Origin: Chitinophagales bacterium
GTDB taxonomy: Bacteria; Bacteroidota; Bacteroidia; Chitinophagales; CAIODY01
Reading direction: 5' to 3'
Length of the DNA: 5,564 nt
NCBI GenBank assembly: GCA_023251415.1
Contig: JAHEYX010000026.1
Span: forward strand, 2,498-8,061
Positions 1 to 5,564 of the stretch are shown here, one piece after another. A program made the position numbers and the translations under genes. The notes under the pieces are model-generated. The model made no database searches, was not told where the DNA came from, and saw nothing but the letters and a program-made list of their open reading frames with translations. Each line of letters starts with the position of its first letter. The first letter of the stretch is position 1.

Positions 1-78
1 TTGTTTTTAGGTTAAAGAAAGATAGTTATAAGTGTGTGTTAAGCGATTAGGATAAAGTTAATAGCGTTGCTTGAGTAA

Positions 79-1350
79 TTATTTTTGATAATCAGCCAAT
101 GAACGACCTAAGAAAGTTTGTACGCAACGGAATCCGATATAGCATTTGGCGGTATCTTGATATTCCCAATGGCGGGTACCGCATTGTAAATAATACCCGA
201 TATCTTTCCAAGAACCACCACGAATAACTTTACGTTTCATGGCATCGGCATCATCATCTTTAGCATTATAGCTCATAGCAGGGTTTAAGTCGTGGCTGAA
301 GGCATAAGCATTTTCGAAATAGGCATCTTCGCACCATTCAGCAACGTTACCGGCCATATTGTATAAACCAAAATCATTCGGGAAGTAAGCATCTGCTTTT
401 ACAGTATATAAACCGCCATCTTCCGGATAGTTACCACGCATAGGTTTAAAGTTAGCCAAAATACAACCTTTCGCATTACTTAAATAAGGACCGCCCCAAG
501 GGTAAGGAGAGTTATCGTGACCGCCACGTGCAGCATATTCCCACTCATCTTCAAAAGGAAGACGGAACAATTCCGCTTCTAATTTATCGTTCAAGCGGTT
601 GAAGTTATTCATGAAACGTGTACGCCAAATACAGAATGCTTTTGCTTGTCTCCAATTTAAACCAACTACAGGATAGTTATCATATGCCGGGTGATTAAAG
701 TAGTTACGTGTCATTGGTTCATTATAAGAATAGGTATAATCATGAATCCAACACAAGGTATCCGGATAGATATTAATAATTTCATTTTTCAAGAAGGTAT
801 TACGCGGTTTACCTCTGTTTTCACGTTTTGCTGCTTCTTTCAAATCCACCCAAACAAAGTCGTAATTCAATTTACCTGGATCAATTTGTTTTTGTCCCCA
901 GAAACGCTCAGTAGCAGGGTAAAATAATTCTTCCAATTGTTCTTTAGCTTCATCTGAATTCCAATCCAATTCTTTTTCCCAATTGATACGTTCACCTTCT
1001 TCACCTTCGGCCAAAATATATTCACCACCCATTAATTTACGTGCAATAGAATCACGTACCCAATTCACAAATTGACGGTATTCATTATTTGTAATTTCGG
1101 TATTATCCATGAAAAAACCTTGAACGGAAATAGATTTTGGACGTTGAACCAAAGTTCCATTCACATCTTGATCGCTCGGTCCGATATGTAAGGTACCGGA
1201 GTGAACATAAACCATTCCGTAAGGTATTTCAGGAATGTATTCAGGTCGGTCGAAAACCCCTAAAAGTTGGCCGTCGTAGTCACCATGACCACAACCGATA
1301 ACCGCTACAGCTAAAGCTAACCACCAAGAATGTTTTAAAAACTTTTTCAT
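79..1350 (-). CDS. gldK: GldK/PorK-type T9SS ring lipoprotein (FGE-sulfatase fold)
   Basis: Outer-membrane-anchored periplasmic lipoprotein of 423 aa. In the known family, GldK (PorK) forms with GldN (PorN) a large ring beneath the outer membrane, coupled to the GldL/GldM motor of the type IX secretion system. Seen here: a lipoprotein signal with basic N-terminus, hydrophobic stretch and lipobox VIGC, which puts the lipidated Cys at residue 20. An FGE/SUMF1-like domain spans about 40-412, with TEITNNEYRQF (84-94), YPVVGLNW (226-233), RLPFEDEWEYAARGG (263-277), YPWGG (283-287), GNVAEWCED (334-342), VIRGGSW (375-381) and GFRC (406-409). A long insertion at about 100-225, including a WIHDYTYSYNEPMT stretch, is typical of GldK. 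Cysteines are absent at the positions where formylglycine-generating enzymes carry their catalytic pair, so a structural role is inferred. The ATG at 1350-1348 follows an A-rich stretch, the usual Bacteroidota initiation context. A PorP-like gene lies upstream. No terminator is seen in 1-78, so co-transcription with a following gene (expected gldL) is likely. Confidence 0.93.
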   Translation of the reverse strand: MKKFLKHSWWLALAVAVIGCGHGDYDGQLLGVFDRPEYIPEIPYGMVYVHSGTLHIGPSDQDVNGTLVQRPKSISVQGFFMDNTEITNNEYRQFVNWVRDSIARKLMGGEYILAEGEEGERINWEKELDWNSDEAKEQLEELFYPATERFWGQKQIDPGKLNYDFVWVDLKEAAKRENRGKPRNTFLKNEIINIYPDTLCWIHDYTYSYNEPMTRNYFNHPAYDNYPVVGLNWRQAKAFCIWRTRFMNNFNRLNDKLEAELFRLPFEDEWEYAARGGHDNSPYPWGGPYLSNAKGCILANFKPMRGNYPEDGGLYTVKADAYFPNDFGLYNMAGNVAEWCEDAYFENAYAFSHDLNPAMSYNAKDDDADAMKRKVIRGGSWKDIGYYLQCGTRHWEYQDTAKCYIGFRCVQTFLGRSLADYQK

Positions 1351-1378
1351 TTGCTTTTATATTTAAATAGAGTTCCTA

Positions 1379-1397
1379 CCCACCTATTTTAGGTGGG
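1379..1397 (-). promoter_or_regulatory. Hairpin at the predicted 5' end of the gldK mRNA
   Basis: An inverted repeat pairs CCCACCT with AGGTGGG in a perfect 7-bp stem. The loop is 5 nt, or 3 nt if one further A-T pair closes. It begins only a few bases after the predicted start of transcription and ends about 28 bases before the ATG. No T tract follows on either strand, so it is not a canonical intrinsic terminator. A role in protecting the 5' end of the mRNA, or in control of translation, is inference. Confidence 0.5.
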
Positions 1398-1406
1398 AAA
1401 GGCTGA

Positions 1407-1436
1407 CAAAGATAATTATACAATTCAATTTTCCAA
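1407..1436 (-). promoter_or_regulatory. Predicted Bacteroidota promoter for gldK
   Basis: On the minus strand a TTG (1436-1434) is followed by 19 bases and then TATCTTTG (1414-1407). This fits the phylum's primary-sigma consensus of TTG near -33 and TAnnTTTG near -7. Transcription should start around 1400, leaving a leader of about 50 nt before the gldK ATG. The T9SS gene therefore seems to have its own promoter, besides any read-through from the PorP-like gene. Confidence 0.6.
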
Positions 1437-1552
1437 ATACTGGAAAACAATTAGAATAACTATTCAAAAAAAATGTTTGTCTGTTTAAAAGTACAGGATT
1501 GGTAGTTCTATACTATTTGGTGGGGAAAAGGTTTCAAAAATAGGTATTTTTT

Positions 1553-2524
1553 TTATAAAAACCTAGGGGAATAGATAATTTTCCCTCTAACCGGAGGTGC
1601 AGGGGGGGCCATCTTATAATGTATACTCAATTCATGTGAGCCGGTAGAAACTCGAATTAAACGACTTAAGGTAAGGTCATAGGAATAAATCAAAAACAGC
1701 TTGTCGGTTAACTGATAGCCTAAAGAAATGGCTAAGGCATCGAATGAATGGGGTGTAAATCCGCGGAAGCCTAGCCCTGCAATGTATTTTGATTTATAGG
1801 TTGCTATGGCTCCCCAGTCTAATGTTGCTTTTTTAAAATCAGATTTAAACAGTAAAGAGGGATGAAGTTCAATAGATGAATTTAACACCACTAAATAGGC
1901 AAAACTGGTATAAAGGGATGGTTTATATTGCACAGTACCGGATTGACCGGTATTGGTTGTAAAAGTTAGCGGTGTTGAATACAGGTGTTTGATACTTAAA
2001 CCGGCGTTCCACTTTTTTGCATTGAGTTTAAATCCAATACCGAGGTCAGGTGAAAACGCATTGGTACTTTCTTCCGGGAGCTTTACATCATTGTGATCAA
2101 TACCGTTTGCATAGACGCCGTCAGGGGCTCTCAATTTATTACCTTGTAAGTTATATTGTATCAAACCAACTTCGGCCGCTCCATAAAACATTCCAAGGCT
2201 TAGTTTTTTAGCATAAGCATATTGCAAGTTGAAAGTAGTAGAACGATGCGCTCCGGAAAAGTCATTTAATACTATTGCACCCAGGCCACCATGGATTTGC
2301 TTAATTGGCATATTGGCATAAAGCATTTGGCTAATGGGCTGTCCGGTAATGCCTAACCATTGCACACGAAAATCGGCACCTGCGTTAAATGCGGGGTGAT
2401 TTCCAACACCGGCAGGGTTATAGAGTGGTGTAATAAAATAGTGATGGGTAAATTGCACTTCTTCTTGCGCAAAGAGCGTGGAAGAGCTTATGATAATAAT
2501 CAACAGTGCAACAATCTTTTTCAA
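1553..2524 (-). CDS. Type IX secretion system membrane protein, PorP/SprF family
   Basis: Predicted outer-membrane beta-barrel protein of 323 aa from a TTG start at 2524-2522. Family members (P. gingivalis PorP, Flavobacterium SprF) are T9SS outer-membrane components; some serve particular cargo proteins. Seen here: a signal peptide with KK, a hydrophobic run of LLIIII and the ending STLFAQ, with likely cleavage after Ala19. Family signatures are the N-terminal NPAGVG (36-41), QWLGITGQP (55-63), and near the C-terminus YSYDLTLS (280-287) and GSHELSI (295-301). Alternating hydrophobic and aromatic strands ending in barrel-like segments fill the middle. A Pro-rich tail (PPAPPVRG, then YSPRFL) follows the last strand. 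The same frame stays open upstream to a TTG at 2665, but that version would overlap the RRM gene, include its terminator and bury the signal peptide. I therefore chose 2524; no in-frame ATG or GTG lies nearby. Its position just upstream of gldK matches the porP-porK order of P. gingivalis. It could be PorP itself or a SprF-like paralogue. Confidence 0.88.
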   Translation of the reverse strand: MKKIVALLIIIISSSTLFAQEEVQFTHHYFITPLYNPAGVGNHPAFNAGADFRVQWLGITGQPISQMLYANMPIKQIHGGLGAIVLNDFSGAHRSTTFNLQYAYAKKLSLGMFYGAAEVGLIQYNLQGNKLRAPDGVYANGIDHNDVKLPEESTNAFSPDLGIGFKLNAKKWNAGLSIKHLYSTPLTFTTNTGQSGTVQYKPSLYTSFAYLVVLNSSIELHPSLLFKSDFKKATLDWGAIATYKSKYIAGLGFRGFTPHSFDALAISLGYQLTDKLFLIYSYDLTLSRLIRVSTGSHELSIHYKMAPPAPPVRGKIIYSPRFL

Positions 2525-2608
2525 AAGTAAAGCAGAATTAAGGCTATGAAAGTAAAAGGTATTTTTGGTTGAAAAAAATAAATTTTCAATTAAATCGGAT
2601 AAAATAAA

Positions 2609-2635
2609 AAAGGCGCTTCTTTTGGAAGCGCCTTT
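2609..2635 (-). terminator. Intrinsic terminator of the RRM gene
   Basis: A perfect 11-bp stem (AAAGGCGCTTC, 5-nt loop, GAAGCGCCTTT on the transcript) is followed on the minus strand by an almost pure T tract (TTTTTATTTT, 2610-2601). It lies about 24 bases after the RRM stop codon, which is the classic form of a Rho-independent terminator. It separates the RRM transcript from the PorP-like gene and supports the short start of that gene. The plus-strand side also has a short T run (2633-2635), too weak to claim bidirectional action. Confidence 0.9.
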
Positions 2636-2658
2636 AAAATATCGGAATAAAGCCGGTA

Positions 2659-2952
2659 TTACCAAGAATTACCTTTGTTAAAGGAAGGCTTAGAATTAAA
2701 GCTTCTTTCTTCTTTAGGACGAGCTTCGCTCACGCGAATTTGACGATTGTCAACAGTAGCACCGTTTAAAGTAGCGATAGCTTTTTTAGCAGCCTCGTCA
2801 TTAGGCATTTCCACGAAACCGAAACCTTTGCTACGGTTAGTAAATTTGTCCATAATAACTTTAGCAGAACTTACGTCACCGTAATCTGCAAAAAAACCTC
2901 TTAAGTCCTCGTCTTTAATGTCGAAGCTCAAGTTTGAAACATAAATGTTCAT
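2659..2952 (-). CDS. Small single-domain RRM RNA-binding protein
   Basis: Cytoplasmic RNA-binding protein of 97 aa, almost entirely one RNA recognition motif. The two conserved RNA-contacting strands are clear: RNP2 as IYVSNL (3-8) and RNP1 as KGFGFVEM (42-49), with aromatic residues at Y4, F44 and F46, where RRMs stack on bases. The fold order can be followed: strand, helix with EDLRGFFADYG (15-25), strand, RNP1 strand, helix with EAAKKAIATLNG (53-64), and last strand QIRVSEA (71-77). A short basic, Ser/Asn-rich tail ends in KGNSW, lacking the long Gly-rich tail of many cyanobacterial and eukaryotic relatives. Bacteroidota generally lack Hfq, and small RRM proteins of this kind are abundant there and thought to act on mRNAs and small RNAs. 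The ATG at 2952-2950 gives the domain its normal N-terminus. The gene is monocistronic, with its own promoter and terminator. The exact paralogue and RNA targets cannot be told. Confidence 0.93.
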   Translation of the reverse strand: MNIYVSNLSFDIKDEDLRGFFADYGDVSSAKVIMDKFTNRSKGFGFVEMPNDEAAKKAIATLNGATVDNRQIRVSEARPKEERSFNSKPSFNKGNSW

Positions 2953-3105
2953 GAAATGAAAAATTAAAAAAATTAAAAAAAATGAGAAAAAGGCAGGTGT
3001 AAAAAAAAAATCTAAAAACTACTTAGCAGATCCGGTTTGAGCCGGACACGATATGCTTAACAGAAAAGAATTATTCAAATACTTAATGCAATGTAACTCA
3101 TGTAT
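2953..3105 (-). promoter_or_regulatory. Long structured, U-rich leader of the RRM mRNA
   Basis: The predicted transcript has about 150 nt of untranslated leader. It contains a GC-rich hairpin, TCCGG-CTCAAA-CCGGA (3046-3031), which can extend through AGCA (3057-3054) with TGCT (3028-3025) across an internal loop. A weaker alternative hairpin, CTAAG with TTTAG (3026-3012), shares bases with that extension and is followed by ten Ts (3010-3001). Between 2953 and 2994 come further T runs of 5 to 8 bases, reaching almost to the ATG. Bacteroidota start regions are usually A-rich, so this U-rich one is unusual. I do not recognise a named riboswitch class. Cold-responsive or self-regulated translation is an inference from the gene type. 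Confidence 0.45.
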
Positions 3106-3140
3106 CGAAACAAAGGTACGACTATAATTGCAATGCAACT
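3087..3140. repeat. 12-base direct repeat flanking the RRM promoter -7 box
   Basis: TGCAATGTAACT (3087-3098) and TGCAATGCAACT (3129-3140) match at 11 of 12 bases in the same orientation. They are offset by exactly 42 bp, about four turns of B-DNA. One copy covers the -33 element; the other lies just downstream of the predicted transcription start. This placement suits a pair of operator sites that a regulator could bind on one face of the DNA, but no regulator is identified, and chance is possible in AT-rich sequence. Confidence 0.4.
3111..3138 (-). promoter_or_regulatory. Predicted Bacteroidota promoter of the RRM gene
   Basis: On the minus strand a TTG (3138-3136) is followed by 17 bases and TACCTTTG (3118-3111), matching the TTG / TAnnTTTG consensus. 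Transcription would start near 3105. The -33 part overlaps a small dyad, TTGCA-T-TGCAA (3138-3128). It lies about 90 bases beyond the polA stop codon, so the RRM gene need not depend on polA transcription. Confidence 0.6.
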
Positions 3141-3230
3141 ACTATTTAGTATTATTTATTTTTAGTAAACTTCCTCTCGCTAGAACCAGTTAATACCTAC
3201 TGCTATAAGTGTTAAATGATTCGTTCTGCC

Positions 3231-5564
3231 TTAATGTGCTTCTAACCAATTACTACCAACTCCCATTTCACAATCAGAAGGAACACCATTCGGTAATACG
3301 AGTGCATTGCGCATTCCATTCAGAATAAGAGGTTTAACCAACTCTAATTCTGATTTATGAATGTCAAAAACCAATTCATCATGTACTTGAAGCAACATTT
3401 TGGACTGAAGTTGTTTTGCTTTAAATTCAGCTTGAATTTTAATCATGGCTAATTTAATCATATCAGCAGCAGTACCTTGTATTGGAGAATTGATGGCGTT
3501 TCGTTCGGCAAAGGCTCGAACAGTGAAGTTTGCCGAATTAATATCACGAAGCCAACGCTTTCTTCCCATGAGTGTTTCGACATACCCATGTTCGCGTGCA
3601 AAATTGATGGTTTGATCCATATAGTTTTGAATGCCAGGGAATTGCAACTTGTAATTATCGATGATGGTTTTGGCTTCTGCGCGAGGAATGCCTAAGTTTT
3701 CAGCTAATCCAAAGGCACCTTGTCCATAGATGATTCCAAAGTTTACACTTTTTGCCTTATAACGCATTTCTTTAGTAACTTCTGCTGTGCTAACGCCAAA
3801 TACTTTTGCAGCGGTGGCCGTATGAATATCAATCCCTTCTTTAAAAGCCTGACACATATTGGCATCTCCACTTATTGCTGCCACGATACGCAATTCAATT
3901 TGGGAATAATCGGCTGAAAGCAGAACGTATTCCTCGTTGCGCGGAATAAATGCTCTTCGAATTTCACGTCCCTTCGCTGAACGAATAGGAATGTTTTGCA
4001 AATTCGGATCGTTACTGCTTAAACGACCAGTAACCGCAATGGCTTGTCCGTAACTGGTATGTACTCTACCGGTACGTGGATTAATCAGCAGTGGTAATTT
4101 TTCGACGTAGGTATTGTTCAACTTTGTTAATTCTCTAAAATTCAAAATGGCATCTACGATTTCATTTTGTTTGGCTAACTTCTGGAGCACATCTTCACCG
4201 GTAGCGTACTGGCCACTTTTAGTTTTTTTTGCTTTGGGATCAATTTTAAGTTTATCAAACAATACTTCCCCCAGTTGTTTTGGAGAAGCCAAGTTAAAAC
4301 GAACTCCGGCTTGTGTATACACTTGTTCTTCGTATTGTTTGGCTTCGCGTTCCAGTTCTTTCGCATAATCTTTTAGAAAACCTTCATCAATCCGAATTCC
4401 TTCAAATTCCATTTCGGCCAAAACTTGAACCAGTGGATTTTCAATTTCATCAAGCACTTTATCCGTACTTTTTTCGATAACCAGAGGAGCAAGTTTATGT
4501 TTTAGTTGCAGGGTAATGTCGGCATCTTCGGCAGCATATTCTTTAATTTTTTCAATTTCGACATCACGCATGGAGCCTTGACCTTTACCCTTTTTACCGA
4601 TTAAAGTTGTAATTGAAACCGGTGCATAATCTAAGTATTGCGCACTTAAAATATCCATGCTTCTTTTGCCATCCGGTTCAATAACATAATGTGCCAGCAT
4701 GGTATCGTACAAAGGTCCTTCAATTGACAAGTCGTACCATTTCAACACTAACCAATCATATTTAATATTATGTCCGATTTTGATTGCATTTGGATTTGCA
4801 AAAACCGGTTGAAAGGATTTAACTATGCGTTTGGTTTCCTCCCAATCTGTACCAAATGGAATATAATAAGCGGTATTTGGTTCGAAGGCGAAAGACATTC
4901 CAACCAATTCTACTGCATTGGCATCAGTGCCGGTAGTTTCGGTGTCGAAACAAAATTCTGTTTGTTGCAACAGCTTTTCTATCAGGTCGTTTCGTTGAGC
5001 TTCGGTAGTTATTAAAACGTAATTATGCGGGGTATTTTCAATATTTTTAGAAGCAAAAATATTAGCTGACAAATCCGTCTCTGCAGCAGAATCATCGCTT
5101 GTATCATCGGTGGTTACCTTAGTTTCGGCAGTTTTAGTTGGACCTGTTTTAGCCACATTATTTGGTTGACCGAATAAATCGGTACCTGCAGCTTGAGGCT
5201 TAACAGCTTCATTGGACATGAAGGCATCCCCTAATAATCGTTTACCTAGTGTTCTAAATTCTAATTCTGTAAAGACCACATTTAAAGCATCTTTATCCGG
5301 TTCTTCTAAAATTGTTTTTTCAAGATCGTAGGTAAATGGAATATTAGTAATAATGGTAGCCAACTTTTTAGAAAGTATGGCTTTATCTGCGTTATCGTTT
5401 ATTTTATCGCAAAGTTTTCCGGCAATCTTTTTTTCTTTCGCGGCAGCTAATACTCCTTCAACCGTATGGTATTCGGCTATAAGTTTGGCTGCTGTTTTTT
5501 CACCAACGCCGGGCACACCGGGTATATTATCTACTGCGTCGCCCATTAAACCAAGTATATCAAT
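3231..5564 (-). CDS. polA: DNA polymerase I, N-terminus cut by the window edge
   Basis: Pol I of DNA repair and Okazaki-fragment processing. The frame runs off the window at 5564, so roughly the first 170 residues of an expected protein of about 940-950 aa are missing; the Met at 5546 is internal. Numbering from that Met: the end of the 5'-nuclease domain with its helix-hairpin-helix IPGVPGVGEKTA (8-19); a Thr/Asp/Ala-rich linker (about 108-160); the 3'-5' exonuclease domain with FDTET (D201, E203), HNIKYD (N260, D264) and YAAED (Y337, D341), so proofreading residues appear kept; then the polymerase domain with TGRLSSNDPNLQNIP (506-520), motif A SADYSQIELR (D546), motif B from R595 through K599, F603 and Y607, and motif C VHDE (H722, D723, E724). 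The protein ends normally in SNWLEAH. No convincing terminator is seen between its stop codon and the RRM promoter, so some read-through is possible. The product is certain. Confidence 0.97.
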   Translation of the reverse strand: MDILGLMGDAVDNIPGVPGVGEKTAAKLIAEYHTVEGVLAAAKEKKIAGKLCDKINDNADKAILSKKLATIITNIPFTYDLEKTILEEPDKDALNVVFTELEFRTLGKRLLGDAFMSNEAVKPQAAGTDLFGQPNNVAKTGPTKTAETKVTTDDTSDDSAAETDLSANIFASKNIENTPHNYVLITTEAQRNDLIEKLLQQTEFCFDTETTGTDANAVELVGMSFAFEPNTAYYIPFGTDWEETKRIVKSFQPVFANPNAIKIGHNIKYDWLVLKWYDLSIEGPLYDTMLAHYVIEPDGKRSMDILSAQYLDYAPVSITTLIGKKGKGQGSMRDVEIEKIKEYAAEDADITLQLKHKLAPLVIEKSTDKVLDEIENPLVQVLAEMEFEGIRIDEGFLKDYAKELEREAKQYEEQVYTQAGVRFNLASPKQLGEVLFDKLKIDPKAKKTKSGQYATGEDVLQKLAKQNEIVDAILNFRELTKLNNTYVEKLPLLINPRTGRVHTSYGQAIAVTGRLSSNDPNLQNIPIRSAKGREIRRAFIPRNEEYVLLSADYSQIELRIVAAISGDANMCQAFKEGIDIHTATAAKVFGVSTAEVTKEMRYKAKSVNFGIIYGQGAFGLAENLGIPRAEAKTIIDNYKLQFPGIQNYMDQTINFAREHGYVETLMGRKRWLRDINSANFTVRAFAERNAINSPIQGTAADMIKLAMIKIQAEFKAKQLQSKMLLQVHDELVFDIHKSELELVKPLILNGMRNALVLPNGVPSDCEMGVGSNWLEAH

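Noticed and set aside
1..78. Start of gldL or a terminator after gldK
   Set aside because: No start codon with a recognisable GldL N-terminus and no hairpin plus T tract is visible in these bases; the next gene lies outside the window.
691..927. Plus-strand open frame of 78 codons inside gldK
   Set aside because: It lies fully opposite well-conserved GldK coding sequence, and its translation shows no domain or signal. It is a shadow of the real gene.
1454..1465. GAATA/TATTC inverted repeat as a terminator of the PorP-like gene
   Set aside because: The loop would be only 2 nt, the stem is pure AT apart from one pair, and no T tract follows on the minus strand.
2524..2531. TACTTTTG as a promoter -7 box
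   Set aside because: It matches the consensus but overlaps the chosen TTG start codon, so transcription would begin inside the gene.
2554..2561. TACCTTTT as a -7 box for the PorP-like gene
   Set aside because: It differs from TAnnTTTG at the last base, and the nearest upstream TTG is 25 bases away, beyond the usual spacing. No convincing promoter for this gene was found.
2525..2665. N-terminal extension of the PorP-like protein
   Set aside because: It includes the RRM gene's intrinsic terminator, overlaps the RRM stop codon and precedes an obvious signal peptide; treated as untranslated.
3139..3230. Possible polA terminator
   Set aside because: Only stems of 4-5 bp were seen (for example TACTA/TAGTA with a 2-nt gap), with no suitable T tract next to them.
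3477..5015. Several short frames of 63-84 codons within polA, plus strand and one on the minus strand
   Set aside because: All are embedded in a strongly conserved polymerase gene and have no recognisable content or initiation context of their own.

Overview
The window looks chromosomal and comes from a low-GC member of the Bacteroidota. The evidence is a GldK/PorK-type lipoprotein and a PorP/SprF-family protein, both type IX secretion system (T9SS) families confined to this phylum. Promoter elements of the Bacteroidota type (TTG, 17-19 bases, TAnnTTTG) and start sites without Shine-Dalgarno sequences fit as well. The genus cannot be named from the sequence. All four genes lie on the minus strand, so transcription runs from position 5564 towards 1.

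In transcription order: (1) 5564-3231 is polA, missing its N-terminal part at the window edge. It retains the end of the 5'-nuclease domain, a 3'-5' exonuclease domain with its key residues apparently intact, and a complete polymerase domain. (2) 3230-2953 is an intergenic region with a well-matched promoter and a long leader of about 150 nt. The leader holds a GC hairpin and several long U tracts. An 11/12-matching 12-base direct repeat sits on both sides of the promoter -7 box, 42 bp apart. (3) 2952-2659 is a small single-RRM RNA-binding protein, closed by a strong intrinsic terminator at 2609-2635. (4) 2524-1553 is a PorP/SprF-family T9SS outer-membrane protein. It probably starts at a TTG codon after the terminator, because the longer reading frame would run through the terminator. 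(5) 1552-1351 is an intergenic region with a good promoter and a 7-8 bp hairpin at the predicted 5' end of the next mRNA. (6) 1350-79 is gldK, the lipoprotein of the periplasmic GldK/GldN ring. Positions 78-1 show no terminator and no complete gene; the next gene, by analogy gldL, would lie beyond the window.

The functional theme is the T9SS: a porP-like gene directly precedes gldK, as in the porP-porK-porL-porM-porN locus of Porphyromonas gingivalis. polA and the RRM gene are housekeeping or regulatory neighbours with their own transcription signals. I see no mobile element, CRISPR array, tRNA or rRNA, and no clearly new multi-gene system. The most interesting unexplained structure is the RRM promoter and leader (2953-3140).
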